Assembly: GCF_021789315.1 (NCBI RefSeq)
Contig: NZ_CP084561.1
Location: forward strand, 3,844,001 to 3,908,000
Length of the DNA: 64,000 nucleotides
Reading direction: 5' to 3'
DNA from: Arthrobacter sp. FW305-BF8
GTDB taxonomy: Bacteria > Actinomycetota > Actinomycetes > Actinomycetales > Micrococcaceae
The notes beneath the pieces are model-generated. The model had not been told where the DNA came from. It ran no database searches and saw only the letters and a program-made list of their open reading frames with translations. Each line of letters starts with the position of its first letter. The first letter of the stretch is position 1. Below are positions 1 through 7,476 of this stretch, one piece after another. The position numbers were made by a program, and so were the translations under genes.

Positions 1-1026
1 GTTGAGGATGGACTCGCGGGCGTGCGTGGGGCTGGTGACGTCGCCCTGCAGGCCGTCCAGCTTGAACGTGATCTTGTACGTCTCCTTGGACTCGTCCTCG
101 ACGACAGGCCGGCCGGCGTTGCCCTCGGGGCGGTCCGGCTTGCCGGAGGTGAACAGCTCGAACCGGACATGCTCCGGCTTCACGCCGCGCTCGGCCAGGG
201 TGTCCCGGCACAGCTGCACCAGCTCGAACGGCCCGCACAGGAACCACTCGTCCACGTCGTCCGCGTGGATGGCGGTGCCCAGCAGCTGCTGCAGCTTCTC
301 CGCGTCGATCCGGCCGCTCAGCAGCGGCGCGATCCGCTGCTCGCGTGACAGCACGTGGTGCAGCGCCAGCCGCTGGGGGTACTTGTCCTTCAGGTCCGCG
401 AGCTCCTCCAGGAACATCACGTCCATGGCGGCCTTGTTGGCGTAAATCAGGTCGAACCGGGTCTCCGGATTGGCGGCCAGCAGCGTCCGGGCGATCGCGA
501 TCACCGGCGTGATGCCGCTGCCCGCGGCGATCGCCACGAAGCTCCCCGGCTCCCCCGCCAGCTCCTCCGGGTGATTCATGGAGTTCATGACATTCTGCTC
601 CACGGCCCGCCCGTCCCGGCCGTGCTTGGAGACGAACGCGCCCATGGGGCTCATCACGTCCAGCGCATCCCCGGCCTTCAGCTCGGCGTTGGCCCACGTG
701 GAGAACAGCCCGCCCAGGTCCTTCTTGATGGCCACCCGGATCTCGCTGCTGCCGTCCGCGAAGCTGCGCGGCTCGGCGCAGATGGAGTAGCTGCGGCGGA
801 TCTCCTTCGGCTCGCCGGACTCGTCCGGGAGCGTGGTGCGCAGGGCCACGTACTGGCCCGGCAGGTAGTCGAACTGCCCGGCCAGCCCGGCCGGCACCGT
901 GAAGGTCACCTCGATGGCATCCTCCGTCAGCCGGCGCACCTCCGCGACGGTGAGGGAATGGAAGGACGGACGACGGCGGCCGGTGGCCTCTGCCGATTCG
1001 GCTGCGGTCTGGCGGACAACGGGCAT
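1..1026 (-). CDS. paaE: Phenylacetyl-CoA epoxidase reductase subunit PaaE (3' end outside window)
   Basis: Reductase of the phenylacetyl-CoA 1,2-epoxidase complex; it passes electrons from NADPH through FAD and a [2Fe-2S] centre to the diiron subunit PaaA. The 342 visible codons carry a ferredoxin-NADP-reductase fold: flavin motif RSYSIC at about residues 78-83, a nucleotide-binding stretch AAGSGITP near residue 172, and an LCGPFELV motif further on. The C-terminal plant-type ferredoxin domain with its four cysteines would lie beyond the left edge, so the gene is cut by the window and not necessarily truncated in the genome. The ATG lies 10 bp after the paaD stop. It is the last visible gene of a five-gene operon. 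Confidence 0.95.
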   Translation of the reverse strand, partial: MPVVRQTAAESAEATGRRRPSFHSLTVAEVRRLTEDAIEVTFTVPAGLAGQFDYLPGQYVALRTTLPDESGEPKEIRRSYSICAEPRSFADGSSEIRVAIKKDLGGLFSTWANAELKAGDALDVMSPMGAFVSKHGRDGRAVEQNVMNSMNHPEELAGEPGSFVAIAAGSGITPVIAIARTLLAANPETRFDLIYANKAAMDVMFLEELADLKDKYPQRLALHHVLSREQRIAPLLSGRIDAEKLQQLLGTAIHADDVDEWFLCGPFELVQLCRDTLAERGVKPEHVRFELFTSGKPDRPEGNAGRPVVEDESKETYKITFKLDGLQGDVTSPTHARESILN

Positions 1027-1036
1027 GGGTTCTTCC

Positions 1037-1585
1037 TTACAGGACTTTGAAGTAGTCGAACGGTTCCTGGCAGTCCCGGCACACGTACAGCGCCTTGCAG
1101 GAGGTGGAACCGAATCGGGTGAGTTCCTTGGTGTTCAGCGACGAGCACTGCGGGCACTTCACGGCCATGCTCAGCCGGACCGGTCCGTTGTGGCCCAGGG
1201 CTGCGCGGCCCGACGGCGGGGCGATGCCGTACTCCTGCAGCTTGGCCTTGCCGGCGTCCGTCATCCAGTCCGTGGTCCACGCCGGGGCGAGCACCAGCTC
1301 CACGTGCACGCTGGGGTAGCCCTCCTTGTGGAAGGCGGCCTTCAGGTCATCGCGGATGGCGTCCATCGCCGGGCAGCCGGAGTACGTGGGCGTGATGGTG
1401 ACCTGGACCGCGGGCACCGGCCCGCCGTCGTCGAACAGGTTCACGCTCCGCAGGATGCCGAGGTCCTCGATGGTGAGCACCGGGATCTCCGGATCGCACA
1501 CCGTGGCCGCAACGGCCCAGGCCTTCTGGTCCGCGGTGGTGTCCCCGGTCCGGGTCTCGAAGTCCGATATGTACACGGCAGTCAC
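1037..1585 (-). CDS. paaD: Phenylacetyl-CoA epoxidase maturation protein PaaD
   Basis: A 182-aa member of the PaaD/PaaJ family, a SufT/MIP18-like (DUF59) protein needed for a functional phenylacetyl-CoA epoxidase, probably in iron-centre assembly. The N-terminal half holds the DUF59 pattern (VCDPEIPVLTIEDLGILR, then TPTYSGCPAM with the conserved cysteine). The C-terminus is a zinc-ribbon-like tail with CPQC at about residue 143 and CRDC near residue 170. The GTG start overlaps the paaC stop as GTGA, which implies translational coupling. Confidence 0.95.
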   Translation of the reverse strand: MTAVYISDFETRTGDTTADQKAWAVAATVCDPEIPVLTIEDLGILRSVNLFDDGGPVPAVQVTITPTYSGCPAMDAIRDDLKAAFHKEGYPSVHVELVLAPAWTTDWMTDAGKAKLQEYGIAPPSGRAALGHNGPVRLSMAVKCPQCSSLNTKELTRFGSTSCKALYVCRDCQEPFDYFKVL

Positions 1586-2496
1586 CAGTTTGCTCCGGGA
1601 TGCTCGCGGGCCAGCACCTGCATCTCGGCGAGGATGTAGCCCAGGTGTTCGGAGTGCTGGCCGCGGCGGCCGCCTCCCGGCGCTGCCGGGACGTCCGGGA
1701 CCTCCAGCTCCGCTTCCTGGAAGACTTCGCCGGTGAGGCGGTCAAAGTCAGCCTTCAGGCTGGAAGGTTCGACGGCGGCGCCGGCCTCAGCCAGGCGGGT
1801 CACCAGCTCGTCGTCCACGAAGAGCTCCCCAACGTACGGCCAGATGAGCTTGAAGCCGTTGATCATGCGGCTGCGGGACTCGCCCGTGCCGCCGGCCAGG
1901 CGGAGGACCCACTGGGTGCTGTGGTCGCGGTGGTAGTCCACTTCCTTCACGGCCTTGGCGGCGATGGCGGCCAGCGTGGCGTCCGTGGATCCGGTGAGCC
2001 GGCGGTAGAGCTCGAACTGGTAGTAGCTCACCACGAACTGCCGGGCGATGGTGACGGCGAAGTCCCCGTTGGGCTGCTCAAACAGGTGCGCGGAGCGGAA
2101 CTCGTGCTCGCGGCGGAAGTAGGCGAGATCATCCTCGGACTTCTCCCAGGCTCCCCCGGCGTAGCTGAGGAAGGACCGCGCGTGGCCCAGCTGGTCCAGG
2201 GCGATGTTGCCCAGGGCCACGTCCTCCTCCAGCTCCGGGGCGCGGGAGATCCAGTGGCCCAGGCGCTGGGCGAGGATCAGGGCGTCGTCGCCCAGGCGCA
2301 GCGCGTACTCGGCCACGTCCTCGGTGGGCCTGGCCAGGCCGGTGCGGACCTCGAGCGCGATGTCCTCCGGGCGGAGCGCGTTGCCCGGCGTGATGCGGGT
2401 GGCGCTGGCCGAGCCGTCGCCGCTGGCACCTGCGCCGGCGACGCCGACGGAGATGTCGCCGTGGCCTGTGGTCTCTTGTGTCTCGGGAGTGCTCAC
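1582..2496 (-). CDS. paaC: Phenylacetyl-CoA epoxidase structural subunit PaaC
   Basis: A 304-aa ferritin-like subunit that pairs with PaaA in the epoxidase core but is not the catalytic iron carrier. Family features are the EDVALGNIALDQLGHA helix and the EVDYHRDHSTQW helix. The first 45 residues are a low-complexity Gly/Ala/Ser extension (GVAGAGASGDGSA) before the conserved domain, somewhat longer than in the usual 250-aa family member. The GTG start overlaps the paaB stop by 4 bp (GTGA). Confidence 0.95.
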   Translation of the reverse strand: MSTPETQETTGHGDISVGVAGAGASGDGSASATRITPGNALRPEDIALEVRTGLARPTEDVAEYALRLGDDALILAQRLGHWISRAPELEEDVALGNIALDQLGHARSFLSYAGGAWEKSEDDLAYFRREHEFRSAHLFEQPNGDFAVTIARQFVVSYYQFELYRRLTGSTDATLAAIAAKAVKEVDYHRDHSTQWVLRLAGGTGESRSRMINGFKLIWPYVGELFVDDELVTRLAEAGAAVEPSSLKADFDRLTGEVFQEAELEVPDVPAAPGGGRRGQHSEHLGYILAEMQVLAREHPGANW

Positions 2497-2879
2497 AGGT
2501 GCTTCACGCCTTCGCTCTTGGTGTAGTACGTGGCGTGCCGGTAGTCCTTGCCCTGCGGCGACTCGAAGAACGATCCCTTGGCGTCCGGGTCGCTGGAGGC
2601 GATGGCGTCCGCCGGGACCACCCAGATGGACACGCCCTCGTTGCGGCGGGTGTACAGGTCGCGGGCGTTGCGCAGTGCCATGGCGGCGTCCGGCGCGTGC
2701 AGACTGCCCGCGTGCACGTGCGACAGCCCGCGGCTGGACCGGACGAAGACCTCCCAGAGGCCCCAGGCGTTCCTGTCATGGTGCTCTTCGGGTGCAGCCG
2801 CCGGGCTGGCCTTGGGCGCTTCGCGCTTGATTTCTGCGGCCGCGCTTGCCGGCTCTTCCGGGTTGCCGTGGGGGCTCAT
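2493..2879 (-). CDS. paaB: Phenylacetyl-CoA epoxidase subunit PaaB
   Basis: A 128-aa small subunit of the epoxidase; PaaB bridges PaaA-PaaC heterodimers. The conserved part starts near residue 35 (WGLWEVFVRSSRGLSHVHAG), followed by DAAMALRNARDLYTRR and a SIWVVPAD strand typical of the family. The first 34 residues are an Ala/Pro/Glu-rich extension. The ATG overlaps the paaA stop (ATGA), so it is probably translated by ribosomes leaving paaA. Confidence 0.95.
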   Translation of the reverse strand: MSPHGNPEEPASAAAEIKREAPKASPAAAPEEHHDRNAWGLWEVFVRSSRGLSHVHAGSLHAPDAAMALRNARDLYTRRNEGVSIWVVPADAIASSDPDAKGSFFESPQGKDYRHATYYTKSEGVKHL

Positions 2880-3901
2880 GCTGCGTATTCCTTCTGCTTG
2901 TTAACCTGCTTGGCTGCGTAAGCGGCGGCTGCCTCGCGGACCCAGGCGCCGTCGTCGTGCGCCTGCCGGCGGCGCTCAAGCCGCTGCGAGTTGCAGGGGC
3001 CGCGTCCGGCCAGGACTTCCTTGAATTCGTTCCAGTCCAGCGGACCGTGCTCCCACTTCCTGGTGTCCTCGTTGAAGCGGACCTCGCTGTCCGGGAGGGT
3101 GAGGCCGAGGACGCGGACCTGCTCCACCATCATGCCGACGAAGCGGCTACGCAGCTCGTCGTTGCTGAAGCGCTTGATGTTCCAGTCCATGGACTGCTTG
3201 GAGTTGGGGGAATCGTCGTCCGGCGGGCCGAACATCATCAGGGCCGGGGCGTACCAGCGGTTCACGGCGTCCTGGGCCATCTGCTTCTGCGCGGGCGTTC
3301 CGTTGGAGAGTTCCAGCAGGATCTCGAAGCCCTGGCGCTGGTGGAAGGATTCTTCCTTGCAGATGCGCACCATGGCCCGGCCGTAGGGACCGTACGAGGC
3401 GCGGCACAGCGGGACCTGGTTGCAGATGGCGGCGCCGTCCACGAGCCAGCCGATGGCTCCCATGTCCGCCCAGGTGAGGGCCGGGTAGTTGAAGATCGAG
3501 GAGTAGCGGGCCCTGCCAGCGATGAGGTCGTCCATCATCTGGTCGCGGGACTGGCCCAGCGTCTCGGCGGCTGAGTAGAGGTAGAGCCCGTGGCCGGCCT
3601 CGTCCTGGACCTTGGCCATGAGGATGGCCTTGCGCTTCAGGCTGGGTGCGCGGGAGATCCAGTTGGCCTCCGGCTGCATGCCAATGATCTCCGAGTGCGC
3701 GTGCTGCGAGATCTGGCGCAGGAGGGTCTTGCGGTAGGCGGCAGGCATCCAGTCCTTGGGCTCAATCCGTGAGTCGTCGGCCATGACGCGGTCAAAATAC
3801 GCCTGGCCGTCGGCCTCCAGCTGGTCCTGTCCCTGACCGGCGTTGGCTTCCTGGGGGGCTGCCGGCTGGTCAGGCACTGACTGCAGATTCTGCGCTGCCA
3901 T
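2876..3901 (-). CDS. paaA: Phenylacetyl-CoA epoxidase catalytic subunit PaaA
   Basis: A 341-aa diiron catalytic subunit that epoxidises the ring of phenylacetyl-CoA in the aerobic phenylacetate pathway. Diiron ligand motifs are visible: DEAGHGLYLYSAAE at about residues 97-110 and the E-x2-H motif KEESFHQRQGFE near residue 178. It is the first gene of the operon, with an AGGAG ribosome binding site just ahead of the ATG. A PaaR-like operator lies about 35-57 bp upstream. No ring-hydrolase, beta-oxidation genes or paaK are in view, so the rest of the pathway must lie to the left or elsewhere. Confidence 0.96.
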   Translation of the reverse strand: MAAQNLQSVPDQPAAPQEANAGQGQDQLEADGQAYFDRVMADDSRIEPKDWMPAAYRKTLLRQISQHAHSEIIGMQPEANWISRAPSLKRKAILMAKVQDEAGHGLYLYSAAETLGQSRDQMMDDLIAGRARYSSIFNYPALTWADMGAIGWLVDGAAICNQVPLCRASYGPYGRAMVRICKEESFHQRQGFEILLELSNGTPAQKQMAQDAVNRWYAPALMMFGPPDDDSPNSKQSMDWNIKRFSNDELRSRFVGMMVEQVRVLGLTLPDSEVRFNEDTRKWEHGPLDWNEFKEVLAGRGPCNSQRLERRRQAHDDGAWVREAAAAYAAKQVNKQKEYAA

Positions 3902-3936
3902 GGTTGCTCCTATGCATTCACGTCCGTACTCGGATT

Positions 3937-3958
3937 ATTTACCGACCGTTCGTTCAGG
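3937..3958. promoter_or_regulatory. PaaR-like (TetR family) operator upstream of paaA
   Basis: An imperfect 22-bp palindrome with core ACCGACCGTTCGTTC fits the CG-spaced motif I recall for actinobacterial PaaR repressors (ACCG, NNCGNN, CGGT), with three mismatches at outer or semi-conserved positions. It overlaps an AT-rich TAAATAAT stretch that could be the paaA -10 region when read on the minus strand. In Corynebacterium PaaR is released by phenylacetyl-CoA; the same control is inferred here. No paaR gene is in the window. Confidence 0.6.
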
Positions 3959-4198
3959 ATATGCGGAAGCGGCGAAGGGCGTCAAGCAAGTGGAGCGCTC
4001 CGCCATGGACATCCACGTGCGTCTGGTGAGGGGGCATGGCCAGCTTCCGCCGCGGTAGACTCACGACCCACGTGACAGCACGTGCGGTGCCGTGGGCTCC
4101 GCCACTCAGGCGTCTGGTGCTAATGATGCCGGGGTGCTTGTGTCAACTGGTGAGCCGGGACAAGGAGCTAGTCAGAGGCGCCGATCACCGATGCAGCA

Positions 4199-5083
4199 CT
4201 AGTCCCAAGCTGCATTTCCGGGCCCACAGAATCGATCCGCATCTTTTTCCCACCCGGGAGACGCCGGCAAGAACTTCTTGCATACGTTGCCCCCGACATA
4301 AACATGCGAATACTGTCTTTCCACTTCGGGCCGTTCGACGTCCATGATCGGCACTTGCTGCGAGTTCGGTAGTAGCTGCTGTTCATGCTCGGTATCCCGA
4401 CCGACAACTGTCATTTGCAGCTGTGCACGGCACACTTTTTCAGCTGAGGGGTATAGGTCGATGTTAAGTACGAGCTCTTCGTTTTTTGTAAGGGTTATTG
4501 TCTTGTCCGGAAAATAGGGGCGGGCTATCTCTTTCTTGTCGTCCCACCACCAGGCGCTTTTGTCTGGTTCACCGACGTTGACTCCGATCCTGACAGAATC
4601 CACAGAGGCTCCCCTTCCAAAGGCCAACCGCATCAGCGTGCCCCGTTCCGGCGAAGCGCATTCCGAGGCATCTCGGATGTTCGTGATCCGAACCGGGTCT
4701 GTCCGATTCCCCCTGACCGTGACCATCAATGACCTTTTTCCAGCAACTATTCCGCCGCGCTGTTCCAACCAAGCGGCTTGCTTCGGAACGGGTATGCCTT
4801 CGAGCTGATTCAGGTCTTCTTGAGATAAGGGCACATCAGGTGCCAATGACACATCTTCAGCAGCCTTTTGAACTACAACCTTGACAGCAACTGGATCGCC
4901 GGTCTCCGTAACCTTGTTGATTTGCTCGGTGAAAATCGGTTTGATCCAATCGGTCAGTGACGCTCCGAGCGCGGCCAAGAGGAGCGTCACAATCCAGACC
5001 ACAGGCTTCTGCCAAAAGGGCCTCACACGGGGACCCGCCTCCGCAGGATTAACTTTCTTTTTCCGCGCTTTTGATGAGGACAC
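4199..5083 (-). CDS. Orphan membrane-anchored protein of unknown function
   Basis: About 294 aa from a GTG at 5083 that has GGAG six bases upstream; a TTG at 5152 in the same frame is possible but lacks a good ribosome binding site. The N-terminus is basic (KARKKK), followed by one transmembrane helix (VVWIVTLLLAALGASL), so it is probably a type II or single-pass protein with an outside beta-rich domain. Three or four cysteines in the outer part could form disulfides. I do not recognise the family. Its codon use is less GC-biased than the paa genes, which hints at acquisition, and there is no operon partner. Confidence 0.7.
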   Translation of the reverse strand: MSSSKARKKKVNPAEAGPRVRPFWQKPVVWIVTLLLAALGASLTDWIKPIFTEQINKVTETGDPVAVKVVVQKAAEDVSLAPDVPLSQEDLNQLEGIPVPKQAAWLEQRGGIVAGKRSLMVTVRGNRTDPVRITNIRDASECASPERGTLMRLAFGRGASVDSVRIGVNVGEPDKSAWWWDDKKEIARPYFPDKTITLTKNEELVLNIDLYPSAEKVCRAQLQMTVVGRDTEHEQQLLPNSQQVPIMDVERPEVERQYSHVYVGGNVCKKFLPASPGWEKDADRFCGPGNAAWD

Positions 5084-5266
5084 AAGGACTCCAAATGGTG
5101 GCAGGCCCAAGAAATTTTGCTTAAGAATAGGAGCGCGCCCTCCCTCGGTCAAGAAGCAATATAGGTGGGCACCTGGAGATGATTCCTTTGGTAACTAACC
5201 CCGGTACTGAAACTACGCTCGGAGCGGCCCCTGCGTTGCGCGCTGGAACTGCCAGCGGCGTCACGT

Positions 5267-5398
5267 GTGGCGCGGTGGGCCGCCTTCAAGGCAGCAGCAG
5301 CACCAACCATCGCCAGGCTCGAAAAGGACCCGGCCCCGAAGGCCCTCATCGCCAAAATCCGCTCCCTTAGCGCCGCCACCCGGCCCGAGCCCCGCTAA
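5267..5398 (+). pseudogene. Possible C-terminal gene remnant (43 codons)
   Basis: An open frame ending in TAA at 5396-5398 encodes an alanine- and lysine-rich helical tail (FKAAAAPTIARLEKDPAPKA, then LIAKIRSLSAATRPEPR). Codon third positions are GC-rich as in real genes, but there is no convincing start or ribosome binding site; in frame it is open only back to about 5195. I read it as the leftover 3' end of a deleted gene. The family is not recognised. Confidence 0.3.
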
Positions 5399-5441
5399 CC
5401 CCCTGCAACCCGGACCAATAGGTGCCCAGCAGAGGCGTCAT

Positions 5442-5469
5442 TTGGCCGCGTCACGCGTGGCGCGGCCAA
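5442..5469. repeat. 28-bp perfect inverted repeat
   Basis: Arms TTGGCCGCG and CGCGGCCAA flank a 10-base loop that itself contains the palindrome CACGCGTG. It lies about 70 bp before the start of the secreted repeat protein, so it could be an operator or a terminator for the lost upstream gene. A 17-bp word around it (CGTCACGCGTGGCGCGG) recurs at 5259-5275 with one difference. Confidence 0.55.
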
Positions 5470-5539
5470 TCGCCGTCGTATATTCTCTGCTGAGAAATGT
5501 GGTGCTCTTCAGCCCCACGCTGACTTGGGGGAACCACAC

Positions 5540-7396
5540 ATGACTACTTTTGCTGCCCTGCCCGGACGTCCGCGGCGGGCGCTCGCAGGTGCCTGCGTCC
5601 TGGCAATGCTCGCCTTCGCGTTCCCCGCGTCGCCGGCAGCGGCAGAGGGCGTTGCCATCACTGCGACCGAGGCGCCCACTGCCGAGGCGCCCACTCCGGA
5701 GGCGTCCGCGACGGCCGACTGGAGCGTTTCGCTGGAAGGCAGCCCAACTGTCAGCCTAAATCTCACTCCCGCATTTTCACCCGCCCCGCCGGCCGGAACG
5801 CTGACCTACCAGTACCTGCGCGACGGCATGCCGCACGTGGCTCCCAGCCCCCACCCGGGTTACAGGATCACCGAAGAAGACCTCGGCAAACGCATTTCGG
5901 TTCGCATTACGGCCGCCCGCCCCGACTCCGCGGGTGAGGTGGTCACCTCCGCCGAGACCGAGCCTGTGCTTGGCTACATCAGTGGGTCCGCTGGCGCCAG
6001 CGGCGAAAACCTACTCGGCGCCACACTCTATTTGGGCGGATCCGTGTCATGGGCGCGGCCCGCGCTGAACGTGCCTACGGCAACCGGCCGTTCCTGGTTC
6101 CGTGACGGAACCCCGATCCCCGGGGCTACGGGTGACGCCTACACGGTGACCGAAGCCGACCTCGGGGCCAGGATCACCGGGCGGGCAGAAATCACTGCGC
6201 CCGGCTACCGTACCTGGACGGGCACCACGGACTTTGGCACGGCCATCCGAGGGCACTTGCGGCTGGTCGCTGACCCGGTCATCACCTGGAACAGCGGAAC
6301 CCCCTATGTGGCGTTCCCCGGGACAGTGCTCACAGCGTCCGCTCCCGCCGTGCAGGCGCCGGCCCCCGCCGGGGTCACCTACAGCTACCAGTGGATTCAG
6401 CTCGACGCTCCATCAGGTACGCCCATCGCCGGGGCAACGGCGCCCACATATACCGTCCGCACGCAGGACATCGGCAAGGACATCCGGGTGACCGTCACGC
6501 CGGTGGCCGCAAACTATCTGGGACACCCCCAGCAGAGTGCAGCCATCGACAGCCTGAATATTCTGGGCCGGTTCACCGCGACGGCGGCACCGTCCATCAG
6601 GGGCACTGTCCAGGCAGGCCAGCTGCTCACCGCGGTCCCGGGCACCGCACCGTCGCCGGCAGCCGACAGCGTGCAGTACGTCTGGTACCGCGACGGGATG
6701 CGCCTGACGGAGATCTCCACAGACCCGACATACCGCCTCACCGCCGCCGACGGCGGACACAAGGTCACCGTCAAGGCGTTCTACGACCGCGCCCGTTATG
6801 TCCAGGCGGCGAGCCCCGCCTCGGCTGCGGTCACCCCGCCGGGCTACTTCGCCCTGGGCCTCACCCCCTGGATCACCGGCACCGCGGCCACCGGCTACAC
6901 GGTGGCCGCCCGGACGGAGTTCACCGCGCCTGTTCCGGCCTCCTCAACCTTCCAGTGGTTCCGTGACGGCAGGGCGATCACGGGCGCAACAGGATCCTCC
7001 TACCGGCTGACCGCATCGGACCAGTTGCGCCTGATCACCTTCAAGGTGACCTTCAGGCGGCCCGGCACAGTCACGGCCACGCAGACCTCCCGTGCTATCA
7101 GGCCGCAGGCTGTGTTCACGAAGCTTCCCACGCCGGTGGTGAAGGGCACCTTTGCAGCCGGCCAGGTCCTGAAGGCCACCTCGGCCCTCCCCTACCCCGC
7201 CCCCTCCGCCGTCAACTGGCAGTGGCAGCGCGACGGGAAGAACATCCCCGGCGCCACGGCGTCCAGCTACCGGCTGACCACGAGCGACCGGGACAAGTTC
7301 ATCCGGGTCCTGGTGGGCTTCAAGAAGCCCAACTACCTGAACGCCGTCCGCGCTTCGGCGCAGCGGTGGGTCCCGGGCCCCACCACGGTCCGCTGA
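5540..7396 (+). CDS. Secreted protein with six Ig-like/RDG-type repeats
   Basis: A 618-aa exported protein. The ATG at 5540 follows a strong GGGGG ribosome binding site; an upstream in-frame TTG at 5525 is rejected because it lies within that site. A signal peptide covers about residues 1-38, ending near ASPAAAEG. The rest is six repeats of about 95 aa, each with the pattern W/Y-x-RDG, then YRLT or YTVT, D-x-G and I-x-V-x-V, as in Ig-like repeat proteins of Arthrobacter cell surfaces. No enzyme domain, LPXTG motif or membrane anchor is visible. A structural or adhesive surface role is inferred. Confidence 0.85.
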   Translation: MTTFAALPGRPRRALAGACVLAMLAFAFPASPAAAEGVAITATEAPTAEAPTPEASATADWSVSLEGSPTVSLNLTPAFSPAPPAGTLTYQYLRDGMPHVAPSPHPGYRITEEDLGKRISVRITAARPDSAGEVVTSAETEPVLGYISGSAGASGENLLGATLYLGGSVSWARPALNVPTATGRSWFRDGTPIPGATGDAYTVTEADLGARITGRAEITAPGYRTWTGTTDFGTAIRGHLRLVADPVITWNSGTPYVAFPGTVLTASAPAVQAPAPAGVTYSYQWIQLDAPSGTPIAGATAPTYTVRTQDIGKDIRVTVTPVAANYLGHPQQSAAIDSLNILGRFTATAAPSIRGTVQAGQLLTAVPGTAPSPAADSVQYVWYRDGMRLTEISTDPTYRLTAADGGHKVTVKAFYDRARYVQAASPASAAVTPPGYFALGLTPWITGTAATGYTVAARTEFTAPVPASSTFQWFRDGRAITGATGSSYRLTASDQLRLITFKVTFRRPGTVTATQTSRAIRPQAVFTKLPTPVVKGTFAAGQVLKATSALPYPAPSAVNWQWQRDGKNIPGATASSYRLTTSDRDKFIRVLVGFKKPNYLNAVRASAQRWVPGPTTVR

Positions 7397-7476
7397 GGGA
7401 GCACCCGGGCTGCGCACCGGCGTCGTACTTAAAAGGCCAGCGGCCTATAGGGTTCGGTGCGGCCAAACGGCGGTGA

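Larger units (their letters stand above)
5084..5539. other. Intergenic region with a gene remnant and a strong palindrome
   Basis: 456 bp between the orphan membrane gene and the secreted repeat protein. It contains a 43-codon open tail (5267-5398) that reads like the end of a helical protein, and a 28-bp hairpin at 5442-5469. The promoter of the downstream secreted protein should lie at about 5470-5525, where TATATTC-like bases occur, but I cannot assign it with confidence. Confidence 0.5.
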
